DNA of 64,000 nucleotides from JANWWM01 sp046292465 (lineage in GTDB: Bacteria > Bacteroidota > Chlorobiia > Chlorobiales > Thermochlorobacteraceae), in NCBI GenBank assembly GCA_046292465.1, contig JBKBRB010000008.1, positions 1 through 64,000 on the forward strand, read 5' to 3'. The notes under the pieces were generated by a model. It worked only from the letters and a program-made list of their open reading frames with translations, was not told the origin of the DNA and made no database searches. Positions 8,095 to 16,741 of the stretch are shown in pieces (the stretch's first letter is position 1; every line of letters starts with the position of its first letter). A program made the translations under genes and the position numbers.

Positions 8095-10232
8095 TTGAGC
8101 AAAGATTCTGCCACAAGTTCGGAAGGTGCCGTTGAAGTGGCGCGGGCTAATGTTGAAAGCGATGAATTTGCCTTCAAGAGCGAAAGCGAATTGAGCGTAA
8201 CCATTGCCGAAGAGGCGGTCATAATTGCAATCGCCCAAAGTGGCGTCAAGAATCCAAATGCCGCGAGCGCAATGCCAATCGTGTTGTAACTAATTGCCCA
8301 AACAAGGTTCAGCACCACTTTGCGCTTTGCCGTTTTGGCGAACGAAATCATTTCCGAAATCATCAAGAGGTTCGGATGAAAGAGCGTGAAATCCGCTGTT
8401 GTTTTGGCTTGGTTCGCACCTTGAAACATCGCAATGGAGGTTGTGGCGGTGGTCATGGCTTCCAAATCGTTGATGCCGTCGCCGACAAAAACGCTTGCGC
8501 CAAACTCTGTTTCGTATTGCTTGACGAACGACGCTTTTTGTTCAGGCGAAAGTGCGTTGTAGTAATCACACGAAAGAAAATCGGGCTTCGGCGAAGAATC
8601 GCCTGTTAGGACAGCGACTTTCAAGCCAAGTGATTGAAGGGCTGAAATCGCTTGTGGCACTTGTGCTTTTGGCTCGTGTTCAAGCGTGAAGATGAGTTTC
8701 AAATCGTCGTTCAAGAAAAAACCGAGTTGATTCGGCTTCAAAGTGTGTGCGATGTTGTGGTGCGAATCGCAATAGCGCGAATTGACGAGTGCAAGTGAGA
8801 CGCTCTTGCCGTTCAGAATTGCCGTGCCTTCAATTCCAATTCCCGAAAGAATCTTTGTTGTTAGAAGCGAAGCGGGCGAGAGGTCGTGCTCGAGTGCGTG
8901 ACGGCGAAAGGCTTCGGCAATCGGATGGTCGTGTTCAGATTCAAGTGCGATGGCAAGCGAAAGGTATTGTTGATGCTCAAAGTCGGAAAGTGGCAATGCA
9001 GGCGTAATGCGCGCAATCGTGATGCCGTCAGTAAGCGTGCCGGTTTTGTCAAGAAGAACCGTTTTAACGGAGGCAAGTTTTTCAATCGCCGTGCCGCAGC
9101 CAGAAACGGTAACGCCGGCTTGTTCCAATCGGTAAATTGCAAGCCAAAAGGCAATCGGCGTGGCTATCGCAAGTCCGCACGGGCAACTAATGAGCAACAC
9201 CGAAAGTGCATTGAGCAAAGCCTTGTCCAACGAGAAATTTAACAAGTCATAAACGAAGGTAGCGGCGGCGACCGAGAGGGCAATTCCAAGTAGCAGGCTT
9301 GCGCCTTTTTCCGCTAAGCGTTCAAATGAACTTTGTTTGGCTTTGAGTTCGAGCACGCGCTTAAAGTAGCGATTGAGCGAGGAATCGCTGTATGGCGATG
9401 TGGCTTGAAATTGCGCCGTGCCGCTTTGCCAAATGGTGCCGGCTTTCACTTCGTCGCCTGCTTGCTTGAAGACAGGCAAGGGTTCGCCAGTAAGGTGCGA
9501 TTCGTCGGCGTCGCCATAGCCGCTGATTAGAACAGCGTCGACAGGCAGTGGCGAATGTGCATCAACTTCAAAACGGTCGCCAATAGAAATTTCTTCGGCA
9601 GAGGTGCGCCACCGTTGTCCGTTCGGCAAAAGTTTGATAACGGAAATCCTTTCGCTTGAAGTCCACGCCGAAAGTGCATGTGAGAGTTTGAGTTTGAAAT
9701 GCGCGTCAATCGTGAGGCTAATCACATAAAGCGTGAGTGCCATGGCGGCGGTCTCGAAGTAAAGGTGGGTGAAGTCGGCGCGAAAGAAATTCCACGAAGA
9801 AATCAAAAACGCCGCCATCGTTCCAACAAAGACAAGCGTGGCAATGCTAAGCGAACGCTTGCGAAACTCTTGCGACATTGCGCGCAGAAATTCTTTTGAC
9901 AGCAACGCAAACACTACAAGCGTAAGCACGAAACTGGCGAGGGAAAGTGCCATCGGAGCGTTCTCTTGCTCTTGGTAAATCGTTGCGCTGAAAAGCGTGA
10001 TGAACATCGAGAGAATGAACGCTAAAATCACGCGAAAGAGGTGCGGGGGAAGCGCGTTTTCAGAGTGCGGCGATTCTTTGAGAATGGTTGCCGCCATTTC
10101 GCAACCGCAACAGCAATAGGCAGGGTCGGGAAGATTTTTCCCATAAACAGGTAAGCCACAATGAGCGCAAGTGGTTACCGAGTGCGGTTTATTTTTTCGC
10201 TCCGCTGGCGAGTTGAGGTTTGAACACGTCAT
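8091..10232 (-). CDS. ccoI: Copper-transporting P-type ATPase for cbb3 oxidase (CcoI/FixI-like)
   Basis: P1B-type ATPase expected to deliver copper for assembly of the cbb3 oxidase CuB centre. I choose ATG 10232 (MTCSNLNSPAE); the open frame extends to 10358 but that part lies inside the upstream cytochrome gene. The 713-aa protein shows the N-terminal CcoI-type cysteine module (CAHCGLP, then CCCGCEMA), eight predicted helices, the CPCGLAIATP translocation motif, phosphorylation site DKTGTLTDG, EHDHPIAEA and hinge GDGINDLEAM. The usual N-terminal HMA domain with GMxCxxC is absent: the first membrane helix begins soon after the cysteine module. It overlaps the end of ccoP by 44 bases, which fits co-expression. 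Confidence 0.88.
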   Translation of the reverse strand: MTCSNLNSPAERKNKPHSVTTCAHCGLPVYGKNLPDPAYCCCGCEMAATILKESPHSENALPPHLFRVILAFILSMFITLFSATIYQEQENAPMALSLASFVLTLVVFALLSKEFLRAMSQEFRKRSLSIATLVFVGTMAAFLISSWNFFRADFTHLYFETAAMALTLYVISLTIDAHFKLKLSHALSAWTSSERISVIKLLPNGQRWRTSAEEISIGDRFEVDAHSPLPVDAVLISGYGDADESHLTGEPLPVFKQAGDEVKAGTIWQSGTAQFQATSPYSDSSLNRYFKRVLELKAKQSSFERLAEKGASLLLGIALSVAAATFVYDLLNFSLDKALLNALSVLLISCPCGLAIATPIAFWLAIYRLEQAGVTVSGCGTAIEKLASVKTVLLDKTGTLTDGITIARITPALPLSDFEHQQYLSLAIALESEHDHPIAEAFRRHALEHDLSPASLLTTKILSGIGIEGTAILNGKSVSLALVNSRYCDSHHNIAHTLKPNQLGFFLNDDLKLIFTLEHEPKAQVPQAISALQSLGLKVAVLTGDSSPKPDFLSCDYYNALSPEQKASFVKQYETEFGASVFVGDGINDLEAMTTATTSIAMFQGANQAKTTADFTLFHPNLLMISEMISFAKTAKRKVVLNLVWAISYNTIGIALAAFGFLTPLWAIAIMTASSAMVTLNSLSLLKANSSLSTLARATSTAPSELVAESLLN

Positions 10233-10848
10233 TGAGTTCTTGTTCGGTCCATGGCGCGGCGCGCGTAATTTTTTTTCTTCCATCAGCAACGGTGGCAATT
10301 TGCACCGTATCGGCGGAGTTGCCCCAACTGTTGCGAATGTAGGTCGCAACGCCTGCAATCTGTTCGTCTGTCAGCGTTTCCCACGCGGGCATATTGCCGT
10401 TGTAGACCTTGCCGTTGACGGTCAAATTTCCATTGATGCCATAAAGCAAAATCGAAACCAATCGGTCAGGATTGCCAGTTACCCAATTTGATTGGACGAG
10501 CGGCGGATACGCACCTTCAACGCCTTGACCATTTTCTTGATGGCACGAAACGCATCGCTGGCGATAGACTTTTTCGCCGACTTTGAAGAGCGGTTGAGGC
10601 GGTTCTGGTTGATTGCTGACAAGTATCGCACCTTCTTCCAAGACGTGCGGACGGTCGGAAATTTCGCCCAAGTATCTGCCGATGTAGAAAAATCCGAAAC
10701 AGAGCGTCGAGAAAATGATGACGTAAAGCCAAACGGGACCGGGCTCGACACCTTCTTCGGGCAACTTGGCTTCGCGAAAGGCGGCGGCGTGAATTTCGTC
10801 CATCGACCGCTTATCGGACGAATCGAAAAATTCGGGTGTTTGGTTCAT
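10189..10848 (-). CDS. ccoP: cbb3 oxidase cytochrome c subunit, CcoP-like with a single haem site
   Basis: Membrane-anchored c-type cytochrome of the cbb3 oxidase. It has a cytoplasmic N-terminus of about 40 residues, one membrane helix (about 41-62), then a periplasmic cytochrome c domain with CVSCH near residue 103 and a likely Met ligand in GNMPAW near 153. Length is 219 aa. Canonical CcoP has two CXXCH motifs and is about 300 aa; only one is present here. Position directly after ccoO (two-base gap) and before ccoI supports the assignment. It could equally be called a generic cytochrome c of the oxidase operon. Confidence 0.85.
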   Translation of the reverse strand: MNQTPEFFDSSDKRSMDEIHAAAFREAKLPEEGVEPGPVWLYVIIFSTLCFGFFYIGRYLGEISDRPHVLEEGAILVSNQPEPPQPLFKVGEKVYRQRCVSCHQENGQGVEGAYPPLVQSNWVTGNPDRLVSILLYGINGNLTVNGKVYNGNMPAWETLTDEQIAGVATYIRNSWGNSADTVQIATVADGRKKITRAAPWTEQELNDVFKPQLASGAKK

Positions 10849-10850
10849 CG

Positions 10851-11432
10851 TTAGTTTTGTTGCGGTTTAATCGGGTCTTTTTGAGTAAGCGATAAAAGAT
10901 AATCGACAAGCGCATTGGCTTCATCAGTTGGAATAACTTTCTTGCCCGGAATTTGATATTCAGGTGGCAGTTTCAGTCCTTCTTTCAGCGTTTTATCGGC
11001 ATCGACAATGTCAAAGAGAAACGGATATGGCGGCATAATCGATTCTTTGATAACCATGCGCGGATTGTAGAGATGAAGCAAGTGCCAATCGCGACTGGGT
11101 TGACGCTGTCCGATGTTCGAGAGGTCAGGACCGGTGCGCATGGTGCCGAGTTGGTGCGGCATAAGCCCTTTGTAATCGGTTGCGACGGAGGCGCGCCCCC
11201 AACCGCGCTCAATATCTGCACCGAACCCTTTCGGGCGCACTTGTTGCGAGTGGCAGTAAATACAGCCGTGCGAGACATAAACCTTATGCCCTTCCGCCGC
11301 TCTGCTCCAAACATAGACATTCGCTTTCTCTACATTTGGCTCGATGTAAATCTTTGGCAAAATCGTTAAACCGAACATTGCAAAGAGAAACAAGCCCACG
11401 ATTCCGATAATGAGAATTGAATTTTTAATCAT
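10851..11432 (-). CDS. ccoO: cbb3-type cytochrome c oxidase subunit II (CcoO)
   Basis: Mono-haem membrane-bound cytochrome that passes electrons to CcoN. One N-terminal helix (about 5-25) is followed by the periplasmic domain with CIYCHSQQVRP near residue 57, the typical CcoO haem motif, and MPPYPFLF carrying the axial Met region. I use ATG 11432; a TTG two codons upstream opens the same frame. At 193 aa it is close to family size. Genes are tightly packed: CcoN stops 12 bases before this start and CcoP begins two bases after the stop. Confidence 0.94.
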   Translation of the reverse strand: MIKNSILIIGIVGLFLFAMFGLTILPKIYIEPNVEKANVYVWSRAAEGHKVYVSHGCIYCHSQQVRPKGFGADIERGWGRASVATDYKGLMPHQLGTMRTGPDLSNIGQRQPSRDWHLLHLYNPRMVIKESIMPPYPFLFDIVDADKTLKEGLKLPPEYQIPGKKVIPTDEANALVDYLLSLTQKDPIKPQQN

Positions 11433-11444
11433 TGTCAATGAGAT

Positions 11445-13010
11445 TTAGTGTTCGTCAACTTTCACATCGTTTGCCCAACGCTTAAGCGATTTGTTCAAAT
11501 TTGAAAATGCAGTTACAACTTTCTTACCAAAAGGAACAGGTCGGAGGTTCGGATTAAGCGCGCGTTGGCGTTGGATATCGAGCCAAGTAACAGGCGGCGC
11601 AGGACGCACTTTACGCAAGTGCATCAAACGAAAAACATTGTAAGCAAAAACAAAGTGACCTGCCGTTAGCAGAATCGCCGCAAAGGAGCGCGAGAGTAAC
11701 CACTTCTTCGTGTTATTGACTACCGTCATGAACGGAATATCAGGGTTGTTCATCTCCAAGCCTTGAATAATACCGCCCCATTGCAATCCAACGAGATAAA
11801 TGATAATGCCTGACGCCGAGAGCCAAAAATGAAGCTTGATGAGTTTCGGCGAATGCCACTCCCAGTTCGTAACACGCGGCATGATGTAATAAACCGCCCC
11901 AAAAAGCATCATCGTGAAAAACGAATACACCCCTGCATGCGCATGCGCTACGACATAGTGCGTAAAATGAATCACCTCATTGAACGAGCGAATCGATTGG
12001 AAACTGCCTTGAATGGAAACAAATGTGTAACTCATTGCCGCAAACACAACGAAGCGAAGGGTCGGCGAATACTTCACGGCTTCAAACGAACCGATAATCG
12101 TCATGTGTTGATTGACGGCAACGGTTACGACGGGGATAATCATCATCACGCTGGCGGCAATGGAAATCGTAACAAACCAAGTCGGCACTGGTCCGCCAAT
12201 CAAATGGTGAAATCCGTTCCAGTTGTAGAAAAGAAGCAAACTCCAAAATCCTAAGACCGAAAGCGGATAACTGTAAATCGGGCGACCGGTTACTTTTGGA
12301 ATCAAGTAATAGGCAATGGCTAAGCCCATCGGCGTAAACCACAAGCCGAGCGCGTTGTGTGCATACCACCAGTTCATTGACGCTTGAACAGTTCCCTCAA
12401 AAATCGGCAGGCTTGAAACTATGCCCAGAAGCGGAAAACAAATCAACGCCGCAATCAGATACCACGCCGAAATGTAAAGGTGAGGTGTTTTACGCTGTTG
12501 GAGCATGGCTATTGCCGCCTCGCCTGCAAGCAAGACGACAAGCACAATCGGCACAATCGTGTAAATCGGAAGCTCGAGCCACTCCAAGCCACGCGAGTGC
12601 CCCATCAAAATTTCAATTCCGCCAACCAGCAAACAGATATTCCAAACAAGTAAACCAACGAAAAGCCATGGGCGAACGGGAATTGTGGTTTTCAAGACGC
12701 GCGACAAAATCCAAAGCGAAACGCCCACGCCGACTTGCGACGCCCACCCGTAAGCCATCCAGTTGAGATGAAGTGGACGAACACGTCCGAATGAAAGCCA
12801 CGCGCTTTCGCCGAGCCAATCGGGAATGTGCAGTTTGAACGAGGCAATCGTGCCCAAAATCGAGCCAAGCAAAAGCCACGCCGAGCCAGAAAGAATAAAG
12901 GCAACGACGATAAACGAAGAACGCTTGTCTAACTTCGCATCGAGCTCGAGTGAATCGTCGCTGTGATTGACTGCGGGGGCTTGCACAGGTGTGGTGTTTG
13001 AAGGGTTCAT
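11445..13010 (-). CDS. ccoN: cbb3-type cytochrome c oxidase catalytic subunit (CcoN)
   Basis: Haem-copper oxidase subunit I that reduces O2 to water at a haem b3-CuB site. I start at ATG 13010 (MNPSNTTP); a TTG at 13022 is the frame limit. About 12 helices are visible. The metal ligands are in place: RPLHLNWMAYG (low-spin haem), WYAHNALGLW and NGFHHL (CuB), and VVAHAHAGVYSFF (haem b3 and b). The tyrosine in LFYNWNGFHH is the candidate for the cross-linked residue typical of cbb3 enzymes. Unlike the CcoNO fusions of some Bacteroidota, CcoN and CcoO are separate here. CcoS lies immediately upstream. Confidence 0.96.
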   Translation of the reverse strand: MNPSNTTPVQAPAVNHSDDSLELDAKLDKRSSFIVVAFILSGSAWLLLGSILGTIASFKLHIPDWLGESAWLSFGRVRPLHLNWMAYGWASQVGVGVSLWILSRVLKTTIPVRPWLFVGLLVWNICLLVGGIEILMGHSRGLEWLELPIYTIVPIVLVVLLAGEAAIAMLQQRKTPHLYISAWYLIAALICFPLLGIVSSLPIFEGTVQASMNWWYAHNALGLWFTPMGLAIAYYLIPKVTGRPIYSYPLSVLGFWSLLLFYNWNGFHHLIGGPVPTWFVTISIAASVMMIIPVVTVAVNQHMTIIGSFEAVKYSPTLRFVVFAAMSYTFVSIQGSFQSIRSFNEVIHFTHYVVAHAHAGVYSFFTMMLFGAVYYIMPRVTNWEWHSPKLIKLHFWLSASGIIIYLVGLQWGGIIQGLEMNNPDIPFMTVVNNTKKWLLSRSFAAILLTAGHFVFAYNVFRLMHLRKVRPAPPVTWLDIQRQRALNPNLRPVPFGKKVVTAFSNLNKSLKRWANDVKVDEH

Positions 13011-13025
13011 ATCACAAGTCAAGTT

Positions 13026-13208
13026 TTATTTTCGGGAATCCTTAAAAAGCTGGTCGGTTGGCTGACCAACAGGTTCGTCATCATCAAACGGAATAAAAGC
13101 ATCTTTTTGAAGGGATTCAAAATGCTTGGTCTTGAAGGCGCGGTAGAGAAAAATGAGAGCAACGCCTGCAATCAGCATAGAGGAGAGAAGAAGAACGGCA
13201 TGACCCAT
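13026..13208 (-). CDS. ccoS: cbb3 oxidase assembly protein CcoS
   Basis: A 60-residue membrane protein: one N-terminal helix (about 5-25), a short linker with F-E-S-L-Q-K, then the acidic FDDDEPV segment that is the recognised CcoS signature. CcoS is needed for cofactor insertion into cbb3 oxidase. It is the first gene of the oxidase operon here, 15 bases before ccoN, whereas many genomes place it after ccoI. No CcoQ or CcoH homologue is evident nearby. Confidence 0.85.
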   Translation of the reverse strand: MGHAVLLLSSMLIAGVALIFLYRAFKTKHFESLQKDAFIPFDDDEPVGQPTDQLFKDSRK

Positions 13209-13308
13209 AGCACTACTAGGTTAAATTCAAAACAGGCGTAAATGTATAGCACTTTCGCGAGAATTGCAATCACTTTCTCGACAATTTCAAACGACTTGAA
13301 AACGGCTT

Positions 13309-13335
13309 GAAAAAAAGGGCGGATTGCGCCGCCCC
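13309..13335 (-). terminator. Rho-independent terminator of the amylase gene
   Basis: Read on the minus strand: a GGGCGG/CCGCCC stem (13329-13334 with 13317-13322), a six-base loop, then a run of at least seven T. It separates the amylase transcript from the ccoS operon. Confidence 0.85.
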
Positions 13336-13355
13336 AAATTGCGTTTGACGAGTGG

Positions 13356-16076
13356 CTATTTTGTCAGCAACATTTTCTTGGTTTCAACAAAGGATTGTCC
13401 ATTCGCGCCGCTGGCTTGCAAACGATAGAAATAAACGCCGCTCGATAAGTTGTAAAGCGAAGTATTCAAGGTGTAGCGATGCGTGCCTGCGGATTGTTTG
13501 GCGTCGACAAGGGTTGCGACCGTTCTGCCTAACACGTCAAAAAGCGTAAGCGTAACATTACTTGCCGTTGGCAAGGTGTATGTAACAACAGTTGTTGGAT
13601 TGAACGGATTTGGATAGTTCTGCGAAAGCGAAAACGCTTTTGGTTTTGAAGGCTCATCAACAGAGAGCGGAGAACTATCCGACCAAGTTTGCGTTGTGCC
13701 GTCGAACCAGCCGTCGCGTGTTCTCAAAAAGCCGGGTTGCATTACGGCAGGAATTTGATTTGAGCCATTATCGCGGAAAATAACGCGCACGCTATTGACG
13801 CCTGCAATCGTGTGTCTGAACCAACCGCTTCCGTGAACGGTCATGGTTGGCGATGTGTCCCAAGTGGGTTCAGGAACGCTGGGAGAGGTTTCGTAGAAAT
13901 AGAGGCGTGGCGTGCCGCTCCAACTTGTTGGCGGCTTGAAATAAATCGTAATGCCGTTTCCACCGCCAGAGCCGCCTGTTACGCTCACTTGATAGTCGGC
14001 ACTGTTATTGTTATCCCAAAGTCCTTGACCGTTATTGAAAACACAAACGAAGCGTTGTTGTGCGTTGGAAGGAACGGTAACAGTAACGCGCCAAGTCGAG
14101 TCGTTGAGCCGCGTCATTGGCGTGGTAGTGATGTTCTGCCAGTTGTCAATGCCCCAGTAGAGGTTGACTTGTGGTTGAGAACTCAAAAAGCCTTGATAGG
14201 TAACGGTTAGTGGTGAGCCTGCTTGTGCGGGGTTGGGATTGAAGGTAACCATGCTTGCGCCTCCGCCCGTGCCGCTACCCGGATTGGCGGAAGTCTGAAA
14301 ATATCCTGCGCCCAACGCGCCGATAAGACCCGGTCCGTTCAAAACATAAATACCTGCCGAACTTGGTGCGACCGTGAAAGACAATGTGCCGTTAGTTACG
14401 GTAACTTCTGCGCCTGTTACGGCATCGCGATAAACGCCATTCGTTACGCCCGTAAAGTTGAATGTGGCATTGCCATCTTTCGCCAGACCAACAACGGCTT
14501 CGCTTGTGCCAAAGCGGCGAATGTAGCCTACGCCGTTCGGACCAGGATTTCCGCCCCATTGCCACGAGCCTTTTTGCAAGGCAGGCACGGCACGGCGAAT
14601 CGCATTCAATTTTTTAATGTGTTGATAAACAGGGTGAGACGGTGCTTGATGCATGACATCGCCGTAGTAGGCGCGTCCTGTATTGTCAAGTGAGCGTTCA
14701 ATATCGCTTGGGCTGTGAATATCGGTGTAAGCCCCGCGTTTGAACTGCATTTCCGTTCCGTAATACACACAAGGAATGCCGCGCCAAGTGAACATAAAGT
14801 TCATACAAGCGGCAAGGTTTTGCGGCGTATTTCCGAAGCGTCGATTCCAATCGTTGTTCGGTCCGAAGTCGTGATTGTCTAAGAAAGTTATGAGTTCAGA
14901 AGGATTGGCGTAAAGGTGGTCGTAGCGTGCCGCCGCGGTTACGCCCGAAATCGATTCGCCGCGCTCGAAAAGATGGAAGGTTGCCATTGCGTAAAAATCA
15001 ATGACCGACATGCCCGACGGCGGCGAGGCACCAACCGCACCACGCCAAGTATACCAATGCGGATTGATTTCTTGAACTTGATGCAACTCGTGCCGCTTCT
15101 GCGCGACTTCGCCGAAAATGAACAAATTCGGATTGCGCGCTTTGAATTGGTCGATGAAGTAAATCACACTGCCTTTGCTCATGTGTTTAACGGCGTCGAG
15201 GCGCATACCGTCAATGCCCATGTCAATGAAGCGATTGTAAGCATTAACGAGATATTGACGCACCGTATCGCTCTCGGTGTTGAGGTCGGGTGTATCGCCT
15301 GCAAGGGCACGGTAGTAAAGATTGACCGTATCGTCGTAGCCTTGTGCAAAGCCGTTGCCGGAATGGTGATACCAATTCGGGTCGCTGGTATCGACATAAT
15401 TCTCTTTGCTTGGAAAATTAAATGCGGCGAGGTTCTGATTATACGGCGGCGGCATTGGGGCGAGATTGGCACGCGACCAAATTTTTTCGTCGTCAGGGTT
15501 GGGCGTCATGCCGTCGTATTGCCAATTCGGATTGGGTTGAAGAGGGTTGCCGAAACGGTCTTGTCCCCAAGGTTTTGTCGGGTCGGTGTTGTATTTGATT
15601 TCGGCGCGATGCTTAATGCCGAAGCGTCCTGCGTGGTTGAGCACCACATCTAAAATCACTTTAATGCCTTTGGCATGTGCCGAGTCAATCAAGGTTTGGA
15701 ACGTGTAGCCCGGCGATTCCAAACGCGGGTCGACCGTGTTGAAATCCCATGCGTGATAGCCGTGATAGTCGAGTGGGCTACGATTTTGAACAATCGGCGT
15801 AATCCAAATTGCAGTGAATCCTAAATCTTTGATGTAATCCAATTTTTGAATCAAGCCTTTGAAGTCGCCGCGCCAAGTAACATCGCGCGGGTCAGTAATT
15901 TGCGGTCGTGGATAAGAGCACCATTCGGTCGGGCGATTGTTGGTTGAGTCGCCGTCGTAGAAGCGAGCGGTGAGAAGGAAGTAAATGGTTTCCTCACGAA
16001 AATCAACTTGTGCAATCGTCGGCGAGGTAGAAAAGAGAAGCAGAGCAAACAGCAGTGGCGTTTGAATAGAGCGCAT
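13356..16076 (-). CDS. Secreted GH13 alpha-amylase with starch-binding modules and a type IX sorting domain
   Basis: Extracellular starch/glucan hydrolase, 906 aa. Signal peptide 1-22; GH13 barrel about 26-590 with the four conserved regions: DVVLNH (143-148), GMRLDAVKH with nucleophile Asp294, FIFGEV with acid/base Glu323, and FLDNHD with Asp403. Two beta-sandwich starch-binding-like modules follow: about 615-705 with a CBM25 look (VNLYWGIDNW) and about 715-800 with a CBM26 look (YFYETSP, GWFRHTI). The C-terminus (about 820-906) has the SLSQNYPNPFNP start and SGVYFYRLQASG body of a T9SS type A sorting domain, so it should be exported across the outer membrane and attached or released. It has its own terminator. 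Confidence 0.93.
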   Translation of the reverse strand: MRSIQTPLLFALLLFSTSPTIAQVDFREETIYFLLTARFYDGDSTNNRPTEWCSYPRPQITDPRDVTWRGDFKGLIQKLDYIKDLGFTAIWITPIVQNRSPLDYHGYHAWDFNTVDPRLESPGYTFQTLIDSAHAKGIKVILDVVLNHAGRFGIKHRAEIKYNTDPTKPWGQDRFGNPLQPNPNWQYDGMTPNPDDEKIWSRANLAPMPPPYNQNLAAFNFPSKENYVDTSDPNWYHHSGNGFAQGYDDTVNLYYRALAGDTPDLNTESDTVRQYLVNAYNRFIDMGIDGMRLDAVKHMSKGSVIYFIDQFKARNPNLFIFGEVAQKRHELHQVQEINPHWYTWRGAVGASPPSGMSVIDFYAMATFHLFERGESISGVTAAARYDHLYANPSELITFLDNHDFGPNNDWNRRFGNTPQNLAACMNFMFTWRGIPCVYYGTEMQFKRGAYTDIHSPSDIERSLDNTGRAYYGDVMHQAPSHPVYQHIKKLNAIRRAVPALQKGSWQWGGNPGPNGVGYIRRFGTSEAVVGLAKDGNATFNFTGVTNGVYRDAVTGAEVTVTNGTLSFTVAPSSAGIYVLNGPGLIGALGAGYFQTSANPGSGTGGGASMVTFNPNPAQAGSPLTVTYQGFLSSQPQVNLYWGIDNWQNITTTPMTRLNDSTWRVTVTVPSNAQQRFVCVFNNGQGLWDNNNSADYQVSVTGGSGGGNGITIYFKPPTSWSGTPRLYFYETSPSVPEPTWDTSPTMTVHGSGWFRHTIAGVNSVRVIFRDNGSNQIPAVMQPGFLRTRDGWFDGTTQTWSDSSPLSVDEPSKPKAFSLSQNYPNPFNPTTVVTYTLPTASNVTLTLFDVLGRTVATLVDAKQSAGTHRYTLNTSLYNLSSGVYFYRLQASGANGQSFVETKKMLLTK

Positions 16077-16215
16077 AGAACTTCGGAATTAGGATTGAAA
16101 AAATAGTCTTGCAAAGTTAGGAAACGACGTGATTGAATCATCGTGCAAAATGATTGAAGCGATTAAATTTGGGTAAAAATGATGTGAGAAAGTTGGTAAG
16201 AATGTAAACGAGCAG
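16077..16215. other. Intergenic gap upstream of the amylase
   Basis: A 139-base AT-rich region between the HIT gene stop and the amylase start on the minus strand. It probably contains the amylase promoter; no clear element identified. Confidence 0.3.
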
Positions 16216-16725
16216 TTACGAGGGTGTTGTTAATTCTGTGAATGCGCGTTTGAGGCTGTGATAAAGTTCTTGCATGTCGTTACTAATCACTTTGGTTTCA
16301 GCGATGAGCGGCATGAAGTTCGTGTCGCCGTTCCAGCGCGGAACAATGTGGAAGTGCAAGTGCGAGTCGACGCTTCCGCCTGCGGCGGCACCAATGTTCG
16401 CTCCGATGTTGAACCCGTGTGGATTGCAAACCATTTTCAGCGCGCGCATGGAGAGGTCAATGAGATTCATGGCTTCAAGTTTGGCTTCGTCGTCAAGGTC
16501 GGAAAGATTCGGCGTAACTTGATACGGAATCACCATCAAGTGACCAGCATTGTAAGGGTAAAGGTTCATAATCACGAAACACTTTTTGCCACGATAAACC
16601 ACGAGCCGCTCTTCATCTTCTTCGGGCGGAAGGTCAGCGAAGATTGAGCCTTTCTCGTTTTTAGGTTTAGGCTCTTTGAACGATGCAATATATTTTGAAC
16701 GCCAAGGCGAAAACATTTTATCCAT
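16216..16725 (-). CDS. HIT-family nucleotide hydrolase/phosphorylase
   Basis: Cytoplasmic HIT-fold protein with HLHFHIVPRW (the HxHxHxx triad) in the C-terminal half and an NLYPYNAGHLMVIP segment typical of the Ap4A phosphorylase/hydrolase-like branch. I start at ATG 16725 (MDKMFSPWRSKYI), which gives 169 aa; the upstream frame to 16869 is only overlap with the neighbouring gene, whose 3' end it overlaps by 16 fewer bases than zero (17-base gap). It hydrolyses or phosphorolyses dinucleoside polyphosphates or nucleotide conjugates, judged by family only. Confidence 0.88.
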   Translation of the reverse strand: MDKMFSPWRSKYIASFKEPKPKNEKGSIFADLPPEEDEERLVVYRGKKCFVIMNLYPYNAGHLMVIPYQVTPNLSDLDDEAKLEAMNLIDLSMRALKMVCNPHGFNIGANIGAAAGGSVDSHLHFHIVPRWNGDTNFMPLIAETKVISNDMQELYHSLKRAFTELTTPS

Positions 16726-16741
16726 GACAAAATGGCTGGGA

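Noticed and set aside
14916..15653. 245-codon plus-strand frame
   Set aside because: Entirely antisense to the GH13 amylase catalytic domain, whose motifs are intact on the other strand.
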